A stretch of DNA of 64,000 nt from Dyadobacter chenhuakuii (GTDB lineage: Bacteria > Bacteroidota > Bacteroidia > Cytophagales > Spirosomataceae). The position numbers were made by a program, and so were the translations under genes. Where the stretch lies: positions 4,956,501 through 5,020,500 of the forward strand of contig NZ_CP098805.1 of NCBI RefSeq assembly GCF_023821985.2, read 5' to 3'. Under the pieces are notes generated by a model that had not been told where the DNA came from, did no database searches, and worked only from the letters and a program-made list of their open reading frames with translations. Below are positions 1 through 9,800 of the stretch, in pieces; positions within the stretch are counted from its first letter, which is position 1, and every line of letters begins with the position of its first letter.

Positions 1-919
1 CCTCAAGTGTAAGAATTTTTGGTGGCTTGATCAACACTTTAGGATCTGTGTAACGCAAGTGGTAGTAACCGCCTTCTTCTGGCTTGTAATCCCATTTGCC
101 ATCAACTTTCGCAACTTTCAATGGATTTTTGCCCAATTTGTAAGTTACCTGAACTGATCCGTATCCGTAGCTGTCAAGTTCAGAATTTCCTTTGCGGGAA
201 GTTTTTTGATCTGCGATATCGAAGCTGCCTGGGGTTCTGTCATAGTCACCACCGTAAGTTGCATCGATATAGTCAGAATTTGTATGGTTCAAACGGAAGT
301 CAAGACCAATGTCAATTCTCTTAGTTACTTCGTAGTTCACATTAAGACCTGTAGGAATAATCCAGTCGTTCATGTTTCCTGTTTCGCGAAGTTTAACACC
401 GCCTGTCAGGTCATATGCAGTTGCGTCGTAGAATACTTGACCAACACCCACATATGCGTCAACTTTCCATCTTTTCATCTTGTTTGGTCCCATTAAAAGA
501 CCTTTAAGATTAACTGTTCCTGCAAGAGAAACATCGAAATAGTTGCCTTCAAAGTAACGGTTGTAATTGCGGCGTTTCATACCTCTCAAATTACCGATAG
601 AAGCATCAAGTCTTGCACCGAATAAATATGAAAGTTGTTTGTTTAATGTCAAGCCTCCTTGAATAGTACCGGATTCTTTGTGGCTGTCCGAAGTTGTTTT
701 CGTTACAGGCCAGAAATCATATTCTCTCAAATCGCCAAAGAACATAGAGGGGCCAATGTGTGCAGAAATTGACCATGTGTTCAATTTGTAGGGGCCATCA
801 TAGGTTGCTTTGGGATTGTAATCCGGAGAATTCGGCTGCTCTAGTGGTTGTGCCAATGAAGGCAGCGCCATCATTGCCGCCAGGGCAAACGAACAAATCA
901 ACTGGGATACTTTTTTCAT
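1..919 (-). CDS. OmpA-like outer membrane beta-barrel protein (partial, C-terminus outside window)
   Basis: About 306 codons are open from ATG at 919 to the window edge; the 3' end is missing. The first 23 residues form a signal peptide (MKK, hydrophobic core, cleavage after SLA before QPLEQP). The rest is rich in alternating aromatic and polar residues with Gly turns (for example ISAHIGPSMFFGDLRE and VDAYVGVGQVFYD), typical of a transmembrane beta-barrel. Bacteroidota proteins that begin this way usually continue into a periplasmic OmpA peptidoglycan-binding domain, but that part is not visible here. Likely role: structural outer membrane porin or anchor. A good promoter lies about 115 bases upstream. 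The barrel call rests on composition only. Confidence 0.7.
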   Translation of the reverse strand, partial: MKKVSQLICSFALAAMMALPSLAQPLEQPNSPDYNPKATYDGPYKLNTWSISAHIGPSMFFGDLREYDFWPVTKTTSDSHKESGTIQGGLTLNKQLSYLFGARLDASIGNLRGMKRRNYNRYFEGNYFDVSLAGTVNLKGLLMGPNKMKRWKVDAYVGVGQVFYDATAYDLTGGVKLRETGNMNDWIIPTGLNVNYEVTKRIDIGLDFRLNHTNSDYIDATYGGDYDRTPGSFDIADQKTSRKGNSELDSYGYGSVQVTYKLGKNPLKVAKVDGKWDYKPEEGGYYHLRYTDPKVLIKPPKILTLE

Positions 920-1031
920 ACTATTCAAGTTAGCGTTATTAAGATTAACTAGGATTGATCTATAGTCAATTATGAGTAAAAGATGTATTTATTCATGGCC
1001 AAACTTACTTTAACCAAATGCCTAGTGGGCA

Positions 1032-1062
1032 CAAAAATAGGTTAACAATATCATTTAATCAA
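1032..1062 (-). promoter_or_regulatory. Bacteroidota-type promoter for the OmpA-like gene
   Basis: On the minus strand, TTG (1062-1060), a 20-base spacer and TATTTTTG (1039-1032) match the Bacteroidota housekeeping consensus TTTG/TTG-N19-TAnnTTTG. Transcription would start near 1025 and give a leader of about 105 bases. Confidence 0.5.
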
Positions 1063-1139
1063 CCGAACTAGATACAATTGAAAAACTTTCCTGCTTTTCA
1101 ATCAAATTTTACCCGAAAGAAACTTCCTTTTATGAACTT

Positions 1140-2273
1140 TCAAAGCCGTTGATTTATTTTTTTTTCTATTTCCGCCTTCCAGGGAAGGAAATCATCAGCT
1201 ATAATCCGCTCTCTCGCACTGTTGACCAGCCACAGATAAAAAGTGAGATTGTGTACACTGGCAATTTGCGCGCCAAGCATTTCATCCGACTTAACAAGGT
1301 GGCGGAGATAAGCTTTGCTGTAAAATGAACTTACATAACCTCCAAGCCCTGCGTCTATCGGTGACAAATCATCCTTCCACTTTTCATTGCGAATATTGAT
1401 TACACCCTCTGTCGTAAAAATCATGCCATTACGCGCGTTCCTGGTAGGCATTACACAATCAAACATATCCACGCCCAGAGCAATGCATTCCAGTATATTC
1501 GCCGGCGTTCCGACACCCATCAGATATCTCGGTTTATCCTTCGGCAAGATGTCACAAACGACCTCTGTCAGTTCATACATGATTTCGGCCGGCTCGCCTA
1601 CCGAAAGGCCGCCAATTGCATTTCCTTCACGTCCGTATGAAGCAATTGTTTCTGCGGATTGTGTTCTAAGATCTTTATAAACACTTCCTTGCACAATCGG
1701 AAAAAGCGTTTGGCTGTGGCCGTACAAGTCGTTTGTACTGTCAAACCTTGCGCAGCAGCGTCCCAGCCAGCGGTGCGTCATCTCCATGGATTTGCGTGCA
1801 TATTCATAATCGCAGGGATAAGGCGTGCATTCATCGAAAGCCATGATAATGTCTGCCCCGATGATCCGTTGAATGTCCATTACATACTCTGGGGTGAATG
1901 TGTGTACGCCACCGTCAATGTGTGACTTAAATACCACACCTTCCTCATTGATCTTTCTGCCCGTGCCTGCAAGTGAATAAACCTGGTAACCGCCACTATC
2001 AGTAAGAATAGGTCTGTCCCAGCCATTGAAGCCATGTAGTCCTCCTGCTTTTTGTAGAATGTCCAGGCCCGGGCGCAGGTATAAATGATAGGTGTTTCCT
2101 AATATGATTTGTGCCTTTATGTCTTCTTTCAGTTCGCGCTGATGAACAGCTTTCACAGTCCCCGCAGTGCCGACGGGCATGAATATGGGTGTTTGAATAG
2201 TCCCGTGATCTGTTTCAATAAACCCCGCCCTGGCTTTCGACGCGGGATCTTCAACTTGTAATGTAAACTTCAT
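1140..2273 (-). CDS. tgt: Queuine/preQ1 tRNA-ribosyltransferase
   Basis: Replaces guanine 34 of GUN-anticodon tRNAs with the queuosine precursor preQ1 in the cytoplasm. The 377-residue length is usual. Family motifs are in order: DSGGYQVYSL with the catalytic-site Asp, DGGVHTFTPE, FDECTPYP, GLSVGEP, MGVGTP and DMFDCVMPTRNARNG with the nucleophilic Asp. The C-terminal region that normally holds the zinc ligands CxCxxC...H keeps its frame (SPID...YSKAYLRHL) but all three cysteines are replaced (Leu, Gly, Ser); the VHNL histidine remains. ATG at 2273 is the start, with a minus-strand -7 box TATTTTTG just upstream. It is divergent from the glycosyltransferase gene. Confidence 0.95.
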   Translation of the reverse strand: MKFTLQVEDPASKARAGFIETDHGTIQTPIFMPVGTAGTVKAVHQRELKEDIKAQIILGNTYHLYLRPGLDILQKAGGLHGFNGWDRPILTDSGGYQVYSLAGTGRKINEEGVVFKSHIDGGVHTFTPEYVMDIQRIIGADIIMAFDECTPYPCDYEYARKSMEMTHRWLGRCCARFDSTNDLYGHSQTLFPIVQGSVYKDLRTQSAETIASYGREGNAIGGLSVGEPAEIMYELTEVVCDILPKDKPRYLMGVGTPANILECIALGVDMFDCVMPTRNARNGMIFTTEGVINIRNEKWKDDLSPIDAGLGGYVSSFYSKAYLRHLVKSDEMLGAQIASVHNLTFYLWLVNSARERIIADDFLPWKAEIEKKINQRL

Positions 2274-2297
2274 TAAAAGGTTTTAAATTGTGGTGTG

Positions 2298-2305
2298 CAA
2301 AAATA
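2298..2305 (-). promoter_or_regulatory. Candidate -7 element of the tgt promoter
   Basis: Minus-strand TATTTTTG is a perfect TAnnTTTG, 25 bases upstream of the tgt start. No well-spaced TTTG is seen at -33, so this is a partial match. Confidence 0.35.
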
Positions 2306-2339
2306 GGGTTAAGGTCTCGAACATTGCTGACAATGACCT

Positions 2340-2347
2340 TATATTTG
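2340..2347 (+). promoter_or_regulatory. Candidate -7 element for the glycosyltransferase/rsmG operon
   Basis: TATATTTG fits TAnnTTTG and lies 37 bases before the GTG start of the glycosyltransferase gene. It faces away from the tgt -7 box, 35 bases off, so the two promoters are back to back. The -33 match is weak. Confidence 0.35.
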
Positions 2348-2383
2348 TATGAATATGATTAAATTTTACAACTCTCTTCCATT

Positions 2384-3514
2384 GTGGCCGATTTTTTACT
2401 CTTTGCGCTCGGAGCATTTGTGTTCGTTCAGTTATGTTATTACTTCTACTTTTTTACAAGACTTGCATTTTACAGTAAAGGCGCCAATTATGACAATGAA
2501 TTACCAGGAGTTACAGTGCTTGTCTGCGCCTGGAACGAACGCGATAACCTCACCGAACTGATCCCGCTCCTCGACGCCCAGGAATATCCCGAATATGAAG
2601 TAATCCTGCTGGATGATCGTTCCGACGATGGAAGTGAAGAATTTATCAGACAAAATATCTTTCAGTGGAAACACATTCGCTACATCAGGATCAATGATCA
2701 GTTTGACCACGTAACGCCCAAGAAATACGCGCTTACTGTGGGCATGAAACAGGCCAAATATCCAATTGCGCTGATGACCGATGCAGATTGCCGTCCGTCT
2801 TCCAATCACTGGATTACCGCGATGACTTCCCGCGTAAGCCATGACAAGGACATTGTGCTCGGTTTTTCACCTTATATAAAGCAGCCCGGGTTACTGAACT
2901 GGTTTATCCGCTGCGAAACGTTTTATACAGCTGTTCAATATCTTTCGTTCGCGCTTGCGGGCTTTACCTATATGGGTGTGGGTCGCAACATTCTTTACAA
3001 ACGTTCCGTTTTTTTTGCCAACAAAGGTTTTTATACACATAAACATGTGTTCGGCGGCGATGATGATATCTTTCTGAATGAAGTATCAACAAGCTCCAAT
3101 ACAACGATATCCATAGAAGAAGATTCTTTCGTATACTCTGTTCCGAAAACCACCTGGAAAACCTGGTATAAGCAGAAGCAGCGGCATATGTCTGTAAGTA
3201 TGTTTTACAAAATGCGTAACAAGATCTTGCTCGGCCTGCTCTCCGGCGCGCACGTTGCAGTATGGATGGCGGGCATTACTATATTGTTGGTTGGATTGCT
3301 TACAAAAGACATTTATCTGTTGCAGGGGCTCGGGATTGTTTTTGCTGCAAGATGGTTTATCCAGTGGTTTTTGCTGATCGTTATCAATCTCAAATTAGAC
3401 AAGACCGTAGAGTGGTTCAGCTTTTTATTCATGGACTTTGCACTCTTTGTGTATTATGTCGTCTTTGGATTTCTGACCTTTACAAAAAGAAAACTTCGTA
3501 AATCGTGGAATTAA
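2384..3514 (+). CDS. Membrane-bound family 2 glycosyltransferase
   Basis: 376 residues. An N-terminal membrane segment (about residues 1-25) precedes a GT-A fold cytoplasmic domain and two or three C-terminal membrane helices (about 285-370). Visible GT2 landmarks are the nucleotide-binding DDRSDDGS, the metal-binding DAD in MTDADCRP, GGDDDIF near the acceptor site and KQKQRHMS in the position of the processive QxxRW motif. The family transfers sugar from a nucleotide-sugar to an acceptor at the inner membrane; the substrate cannot be told. No ATG exists between the upstream stop at 2360 and the domain, so GTG at 2384 is the likely start. The 3' end overlaps rsmG by 10 bases, so the two are cotranscribed. 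Confidence 0.88.
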   Translation: MADFLLFALGAFVFVQLCYYFYFFTRLAFYSKGANYDNELPGVTVLVCAWNERDNLTELIPLLDAQEYPEYEVILLDDRSDDGSEEFIRQNIFQWKHIRYIRINDQFDHVTPKKYALTVGMKQAKYPIALMTDADCRPSSNHWITAMTSRVSHDKDIVLGFSPYIKQPGLLNWFIRCETFYTAVQYLSFALAGFTYMGVGRNILYKRSVFFANKGFYTHKHVFGGDDDIFLNEVSTSSNTTISIEEDSFVYSVPKTTWKTWYKQKQRHMSVSMFYKMRNKILLGLLSGAHVAVWMAGITILLVGLLTKDIYLLQGLGIVFAARWFIQWFLLIVINLKLDKTVEWFSFLFMDFALFVYYVVFGFLTFTKRKLRKSWN

Positions 3515-4125
3515 TCAATAAATACTTCCCGGATCTGACTGCTGATCAGCGTGATAAGTTCGGACAGATGGAGGAGTTGTACCAATTTTGGAATGCCAAG
3601 GTGAATGTGATTTCCAGGCAGGATATTGATACATTATATGAAAGACATGTGCTGCATTCATTGGGGATTGCCAAAGTGCAGGAATTTAAGTCCGGAACAA
3701 GCATTTTGGATGTAGGAACCGGAGGCGGCTTTCCTGGGATCCCGCTAGCCATTCTGTTCCCGAAAGCGCAGTTTCATCTTGTCGACAGCATTGGTAAGAA
3801 AATTCGTGTTGTACAAGAAATCGCCGACGCCTTGAAGCTTGACAATGTCAAGGCCGAGCAAATCCGGGCTGAGCGGCTGGATGATTCCTACGAATTCGTC
3901 GTTAGCCGGGCCGTTACCAGAATTACACCTTTTGTTGGTTGGGTCAAAAAGAACATCAGCAAAAACTCATTTCATTCCCTGAGGAACGGAATTTTATATT
4001 TGAAAGGAGGAGACCTGACTGAGGAATTGTCTGAATTGAATCAAAAGTCTCGCACTTACGAGCTTTCAGGCTATTTCGAGGAAGAATTTTTCCAGACTAA
4101 AAAAGTCGTCTACGTACCATTATAA
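3505..4125 (+). CDS. rsmG: 16S rRNA (guanine-527-N7)-methyltransferase RsmG
   Basis: SAM-dependent methyltransferase that makes m7G527 in the 530 loop of 16S rRNA. The 206-residue protein shows the N-terminal helical part with YERHVLHSL, the SAM-binding glycine motif DVGTGGGFPGIPLAI (about residues 70-84) and the conserved VVSRAV motif (about 131-136). It starts at GTG 3505 inside the end of the glycosyltransferase gene, an overlap consistent with translational coupling. Loss of this enzyme is known to give low-level streptomycin resistance in other bacteria. Nothing is unusual beyond the start codon. Confidence 0.95.
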   Translation: MELINKYFPDLTADQRDKFGQMEELYQFWNAKVNVISRQDIDTLYERHVLHSLGIAKVQEFKSGTSILDVGTGGGFPGIPLAILFPKAQFHLVDSIGKKIRVVQEIADALKLDNVKAEQIRAERLDDSYEFVVSRAVTRITPFVGWVKKNISKNSFHSLRNGILYLKGGDLTEELSELNQKSRTYELSGYFEEEFFQTKKVVYVPL

Positions 4126-4147
4126 CTTAATATTTAACCTAAAAACA

Positions 4148-4429
4148 ATGAACGAACGATATAGCGCCAGCGGGCTGATGAACCCATTTTTTCCAGATTC
4201 GGTATCATTTGGCGATAAAGGAGTGACTTTCACCGTAAAGAAGCTTTTCAAGAGCAACGACAATTTTGTTTTTTACTCCGATATTTCGGGCGTTGAGATC
4301 GAGAGCGGGATGTTTTTTTCCACCATTAGAGTGATTCCGCGGATGCGTCCGGAAATTATTATCAATAATTTTACGAAATCAGATGCTAAGAGGGTCAAGG
4401 AGTTAATCCTTCAGCAGGTGCAAGGCTAA
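4148..4429 (+). CDS. Small hypothetical protein with a PH-like domain pattern
   Basis: 93 residues, 22 bases after rsmG and probably in the same transcript. No signal peptide or membrane segment. The pattern of short beta strands (VSFGDKGVTFTVKKLF, FVFYSDISGVEIESG, FFSTIRVIPR) followed by a C-terminal amphipathic helix (SDAKRVKELILQQVQ) resembles small bacterial PH-like proteins. I do not recognise a named family and give no function. Confidence 0.7.
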   Translation: MNERYSASGLMNPFFPDSVSFGDKGVTFTVKKLFKSNDNFVFYSDISGVEIESGMFFSTIRVIPRMRPEIIINNFTKSDAKRVKELILQQVQG

Positions 4430-4449
4430 CATTTTTTTTAAAATTATCC

Positions 4450-4480
4450 TTGCGCTGTATAATTCAAATTCTTAGATTTG
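4450..4480 (+). promoter_or_regulatory. Promoter of tRNA-Asn
   Basis: TTG (4450-4452), a 20-base spacer and TAGATTTG (4473-4480) form a clean Bacteroidota promoter 34 bases before the mature tRNA end. Confidence 0.6.
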
Positions 4481-4514
4481 CACCAGAATTCAGATAGATA
4501 ATCGGATTTGAAAT

Positions 4515-4588
4515 TCCTGAATAGCTCAGCCGGTTAGAGCATCTGACTGTTAATCAGAGGGTCGTTGGTTCGAGCCCAACTTCGGGAG
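4515..4588 (+). tRNA. tRNA-Asn (GTT)
   Basis: A complete cloverleaf can be drawn: acceptor stem TCCTGAA/TTCGGGA (one G-T pair), D arm GCTC/GAGC, anticodon stem TCTGA/TCAGA around loop CTGTTAA with anticodon GTT, variable loop, T arm GTTGG/CCAAC with TTCGAGC. The discriminator is G and the 3' CCA is not encoded (CCC follows), so CCA is added after transcription. It has its own promoter and terminator, making a single-gene unit. Confidence 0.97.
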
Positions 4589-4599
4589 CCCTAGTTATC

Positions 4600-4633
4600 A
4601 AGCACCTAGCATTAATTTGCTAGGTGCTTTTTT
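4600..4633 (+). terminator. Intrinsic terminator of tRNA-Asn
   Basis: A perfect 12-bp inverted repeat (4600-4611 with 4618-4629), six-base loop TTAATT, and a run of six Ts ending at 4633. Confidence 0.92.
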
Positions 4634-4797
4634 GTTGCAATAAACTTGCAATAACTATCAAATGGATAGAAAGTGGTTGGTGACTGTAAAGCGGATCAAA
4701 ATGGATTCAATTTGAAATGCAGGATAGTACAGGATGGCCATTGTTAAATAAAACAATACAATTGGTAGTATAAATATGATAATTCAAATAGTGGTTT

Positions 4798-5430
4798 ATG
4801 GGAAAGCCCACACCGATACCAGTAGATGAATTGCATCTGGCTGATCTTTGGAACCGGTTTCGTCAGCATGATGAGCAGGCTTTTGACGAGTTGGCTAACC
4901 GCCGTTACCGCCTGCTATTTAATTATGCTACCAAATTCACCAAAGACACCGAGCTGATCAAGGACTGCATTCAGGACCTTTTTTTGGAGCTATGGTATCG
5001 CCGCACGCGCCTGACCGACACTTCCTATGTCACTGTTTACCTCATTTGCGCACTCAGGAATAACCTTTTGCGAAAATTGAAACTGAATAACCGCCTCGAT
5101 GATTCGGCCGATATTACTGTAAGCTGCGAAGCATTTACAGACAACCTCACAGTGGAAACCATGCTGATCAGCTCCGAGTCCATGTCGCAAAAAGAGCGCG
5201 AGATCCGCAACGCGATCAATCGGCTGCCTGCACGCCAGCAAGAGGTGATTTTCCTGAAATTTTATGAAGGCTTATCCAATGACGAGATCGCCAAAGTGAT
5301 GGAGATCGAGCGCCAAACCGTTTCCAACTTCATTTACAGAGCCATAAGCCAGCTCAAAAATGACCTTCCTTCCTTCTCCAATGTCATCCCGCAGATTATT
5401 TTAATATTTTTTCTAAAATTTTTATCATAA
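4798..5430 (+). CDS. ECF-type RNA polymerase sigma factor
   Basis: 210 residues. Region 2 lies around residues 25-70 (FNYATKFTKDTELIKDCIQDLFLELW) in the place of the core-binding and -10 helices; region 4 lies around 140-185 with RQQEVIFLKFYEG and the helix-turn-helix LSNDEIAKVMEI. It belongs to the Bacteroidota SusCD-associated ECF group that acts with the FecR-like anti-sigma encoded next, and probably drives the SusC/SusD genes downstream. The last 17 residues are strongly hydrophobic (IPQIILIFFLKF), an unusual tail for a soluble sigma factor. ATG at 4798 is clear. Confidence 0.93.
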   Translation: MGKPTPIPVDELHLADLWNRFRQHDEQAFDELANRRYRLLFNYATKFTKDTELIKDCIQDLFLELWYRRTRLTDTSYVTVYLICALRNNLLRKLKLNNRLDDSADITVSCEAFTDNLTVETMLISSESMSQKEREIRNAINRLPARQQEVIFLKFYEGLSNDEIAKVMEIERQTVSNFIYRAISQLKNDLPSFSNVIPQIILIFFLKFLS

Positions 5431-5491
5431 AAAGGGTATGCTGTACTGCGGCCGTACTATTTCATTGTATACAGTCCAATGAATACGGAAA

Positions 5492-6625
5492 ATGCAGGAT
5501 TACGCACGATACGACATTAAAGATTTCCTGGCCGATGAGGCTTTTTGCAGGTGGGTGCTTCATGAAAAGCCCGCCGACAATGCTTTTTGGGAGAACTGGA
5601 TCCGCAACAACCCGGATCGCGCCAGCATTGTAAAGCATGCAAAAGAACTCATCGCCGAAATCCATCATGCGCAAAACTATCTGAGCGAAGAAGAACTGCA
5701 ACACGAACTTTACCGCCTCACCGCCGCAAGAAAGTCTGCAACGGAAGCGCAGGAATATGCGGAGCAAACTAATGATGAATACAAACCACACTGGTTCGGT
5801 GCGAATTGGGCAAATCGTATGTCTGTGATTCTGGTTGCCTTAACCTGCTTCGTTGTCCTGTTTTATTTTTATTCCAATTATTCCAAAACCAGCAAGCCGC
5901 AGATCAGCCAGCAAACCTTGCAGGATAAGAAAGACGAGAAATGGATTGAAGTGCGCAATGATCAGACCTCAATTAAAGTCGTTTCATTGCCTGACGGCAG
6001 CTCGGTGAGACTTTCGCCCGAAAGCAAGATCAGTTATCCGGCCGTTTTTGTACAAAATGAAAGAGAAGTTTTGCTCAATGGCGAGGCCTTTTTTGAAGTT
6101 GTTAAGAATCCGGAAAGTCCGTTTAAAGTCTATACTAACGATGTCGTAACCACGGTTTTGGGCACCAGTTTTACGGTTAAGGCTTTTGATCAGGATAAAG
6201 ATGTGCGGGTTGTGGTCAAAACGGGGCGCGTAACGGTCGCCGCCAATCCACCGCAAAACAAAACGCCGCAACCCGAAAAAAATGAGCTCGTGCTGTTACC
6301 CAATCAGCAGGTCGTTTATCACCGCGACGACCAGAAAATGAAACGGTCACTCATCGAGAACCCGGCTCAGATCGGCCCACCAGACATTACCAGCCAGAAT
6401 TTGATTTTTGACAATGCACCTGTCGCCAAAGTCTTTGAATCGCTTCAAAAACGATACGAGGTCCAGATCATTTACGACGCCGATCTGATGGCCGGTTGCG
6501 AGCTTACCGCCGAGCTTGGTCAGGAGCCATTATTTGAAAAACTCGGCATGATCTGCAAAGCAATCCAGGCACGTTATGAAGTGATCGACGGCCAGATCGT
6601 CATTCACGGAAGCGCTTGCAAATAG
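5492..6625 (+). CDS. FecR-family anti-sigma factor
   Basis: 377 residues, 61 bases after the sigma gene. The cytoplasmic N-terminal part (1-105) should hold the sigma factor. One membrane helix follows (about 108-130, SVILVALTCFVVLFYFY). The periplasmic FecR domain spans about 150-260 with the typical LPDGSSVRLSPESKISYP, LNGEAFFEV and VLGTSFTVKAF signatures, and a C-terminal DUF4974/STN-like domain (about 305-372, FDNAPVAKVFESLQKRY) should contact the signalling domain of the SusC protein. It relays occupancy of the outer membrane transporter to the sigma factor. A hairpin terminator follows before susC. Confidence 0.93.
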   Translation: MQDYARYDIKDFLADEAFCRWVLHEKPADNAFWENWIRNNPDRASIVKHAKELIAEIHHAQNYLSEEELQHELYRLTAARKSATEAQEYAEQTNDEYKPHWFGANWANRMSVILVALTCFVVLFYFYSNYSKTSKPQISQQTLQDKKDEKWIEVRNDQTSIKVVSLPDGSSVRLSPESKISYPAVFVQNEREVLLNGEAFFEVVKNPESPFKVYTNDVVTTVLGTSFTVKAFDQDKDVRVVVKTGRVTVAANPPQNKTPQPEKNELVLLPNQQVVYHRDDQKMKRSLIENPAQIGPPDITSQNLIFDNAPVAKVFESLQKRYEVQIIYDADLMAGCELTAELGQEPLFEKLGMICKAIQARYEVIDGQIVIHGSACK

Positions 6626-6702
6626 TTTGAAATACAAATCCTAAACCCTTTAAGCAAACATTCATGATCCGTTCCAGCCACCCGCCCTGAGTTAAAAACA
6701 AG

Positions 6703-6738
6703 CAAGCCGAAGATGCTGTAACATCCCCGGCTTGTCTT
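6703..6738 (+). terminator. Intrinsic terminator between the sigma/FecR pair and susC
   Basis: CAAGCCG (6703-6709) pairs with CGGCTTG (6728-6734), with an inner GATG/CATC stem around loop CTGTAA; the stem is followed by TCTTTT. It separates the regulatory genes from the transport genes, which implies a separate promoter for susC or partial readthrough. Confidence 0.75.
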
Positions 6739-6835
6739 TTCCCCCTTCTTAATTCCCATTAATAATCCGGTTCGCTAAAACCGGAACAGGGGAGTTTTGT
6801 ATCTCATTTTTCCAAAAAAGCATACATACAAATCT

Positions 6836-9800
6836 ATGAAAATTAGTACGAAACCGATCAGGATTTTACTCAAAATCATGCGCATTTCAATATATCAGCT
6901 GATCCTGTCTGCCCTATGCACGTCGTTGGTCCTGGCCCATGACAGCCGGGCGCAGGAGTTACTGAACCGTCGTATTTCCCTGGATCTGGACGACCAGAAA
7001 ATAAGTGTGGCGCTCCGGCAGATCAGCCGTCAGGCGGCGGTGCGGTTTATGTACAGTCCGCAGGTGATCCCTGTTGAAAACAAAGTGACGTTACATGTCC
7101 GCAACGAGCCGCTTAATGTGGTTCTGGAATCACTTTTCAAGCCTTTGAACATTGGTTACGAAGTTTCGGGCAACCAGCTTGTGCTCAGCATCGTTTCGGA
7201 TCTGAAACCCCTTGATCCCAAGCCGGCCGAAGAGCCAAAACCGGTGGACAGGAACATTAAGGGCTCTGTAAAAGATGAAAAAGGAGCACCGCTACCCGGC
7301 GTAAGCATTGTTGTAAAAGGCACGCAGCGCGGCTCATTGAGCGATACAGACGGTAACTTTGACGTCAGCATTCCCGACGGTGAACACACGATCATTTTCT
7401 CTTTTGTGGGTTACCTGAGCCAGGAAATTCCGGTGGGCAATCAGAGCACGATGGATATTGTATTGAAAGACGACCTGAAAGCATTACAGGAAGTGGTCGT
7501 GGTGGGTTATGGAACGCAGAAAAAGGTCAATCTGACCGGTTCGGTGGCTTCTGTGGAAGGGGAAGAACTGCTCAAAACGCCTGCTACTAACATTACCAAT
7601 TCGCTCGTCGGCAGGCTTCCTGGCCTTATTGCGGTCAATGGAAACGGAAAGCCCGGGGCAGGATCGTCCATCTCGATCCGCGGCGCCAGCACATTCGGCG
7701 ACAACAGCGCATTGATTGTTGTGGACGGCATTATCCGGACTTTCGATCAGATAGACCCCAATGAAGTGGAAAGCATTTCCATTTTAAAAGACGCCTCGGC
7801 AACAGCGGTTTATGGTTCCCGGGCAGCGAATGGTGTTATATTAGTTACTACCAAACGCGGCGCAACGGGCAAGCCAACATTCAATTACAACGGCTTCGCG
7901 GGTTTCCAGCAGCCTACCCAATATCCCAAAGTGATGAATGCGTACGAGTATGCAACGACCAAAAACAAGGCAGTGCAAAATCTGGGCAAACCCATCCAAT
8001 ATTCGGATCAGCAATTGGAAGACATTCGCACGGGCGTGTTGCCGGAATACGACTGGTATGGCAACACATTGAAAAAACGATCTTTCCAAACGCAGCAAAA
8101 CCTCAGCGTAAGTGGCGGATCGGATGCAGTCCGCTATTTTCTGTCGCTTGGTTATCTGGATCAGGACGGAATGTACGACCGCATTAATTTCCAGCGCTAT
8201 TCCATCCGCACCAATGTGGATGCGAAAATCAACAAGAACCTGACCATTTCCGCAGACATTGATGCCAGCGCCAGAAACACCAACCAAAGTGCGTACGCAC
8301 CTGAATCCATTTTCGACGACATTGTAGCCGCTTACCCGCTCGATAAGGCTTATAACCCCGACGGGACCATTTTTTACACCCGTGAACAGCACCCGGTGGA
8401 AGAGATCAAAACCGGCTATAACCGCATGCGGAATAACATTCTGCAAGCCACATTGACGGTGAAACATGAGCTGCCGTTTATTAAGGGTCTTTCTGTTTTG
8501 GGACGCGCATCTTTCGGCCGGGAATATGCCAATAACAAGCATTACAATGTGCCTATTTTCATGAACCGGCAGGATGCCGACGGTAACACGCTGGAAATTT
8601 ATCCCTATGGCGGCTGGAATGGCAAAACCGCATTGACCCAGTCATTCAGCGAGTACAATACAACCACATTGAATGCTTCGCTGAACTATTCTCGCACGTT
8701 CGGCGCGCACGAATTCGGCGGTTTGCTCCTCTTCGAACAGCTCGATGCGAAAGGCAACAACTTCTATGGTTTTCGCACCAATTTCCCGGCTCAGGGGCTG
8801 GACGAGTTTTTCTACGGTGGTGAAAGTCAGAAGGATGCCAATGGCGGCTCCTTCACAGACGGTCGGCGCGGCGCGATTGCACGCTTGAATTATAGTTTTC
8901 AGCAGCGTTATTTGTTTGAAGCATCATTCAGAAGGGACGGTTCGGTGGCTTTTCCGGCTTCCAAAAAATACGGATTTTTCCCGGCCGTGTCAGCAGGATG
9001 GCGGATCATTGAAGAGCCATTTCTTAAAAACAGCACGGCCCTTTCGTTCCTCAATAACCTGAAATTACGCGCTTCCTATGGCGTGGTCGGGAACGACCGC
9101 AATGTGTACACGGGCTATCTTTTGAGAAATCCAACATTCCAATATTCGCAGGTTTACAACCCGTCGGGAACCATCGTATCGGGCACAGAAGGGCTTTCTA
9201 CCATTGCACCGGGCATTTTACCTAATCCGGATGTGACCTGGGAAACGGCTTCGGTCTCGGACATCGGGCTGGAAGGCTCGTTGTGGAAAGGGAAGTTTCA
9301 GTTTGAAATAGATGTTTTTTACAAAAGAACCTCCAACATCCTCCGCACACGGATCCGCTCCATTCCGGGCACATTGGGCGCCCAGTTACCAGCAGAGAAT
9401 TACGCAAAAGTGGACAACAAAGGCATCGAGTTCATGCTGAGCCACCAGAACAGTTTTCAGGCTTTGAAATATTTTGTAAAACTCAACGGAAGCTTCTCGC
9501 AAAGCAAGGTGATCACACTCGACGAACCGGCTAACACGCCTGATTATCTGCTGCAAACAGGTCGCCCGCTGGGCTTCATTACAGGTTATAAAGCATTGGG
9601 ATTCTTCCAGACAGACGAAGAAGTGGCTGCCTATTTACCCCAATTCAACGGCGGACAAAAAGCAGGTGATGTGAAATATGCAGACATTAATGGTGATGGA
9701 AAAGTGGATGCCAATGACCTGACGATCATATCGATGGATAACAATGTGCCGAAAGTGATCGGTGGATTGTCATTCGGAGGTTCGCTGAAAGGCTTTGATT

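Noticed and set aside
121..496. Two short plus-strand open frames
   Set aside because: They lie antisense to the OmpA-like gene, which has a signal peptide and barrel pattern; these frames have no start context and odd Cys/His composition.
7841..8542. Minus-strand open frame of 233 codons
   Set aside because: Fully antisense to the SusC gene, no family features; a shadow of GC-rich codon positions.
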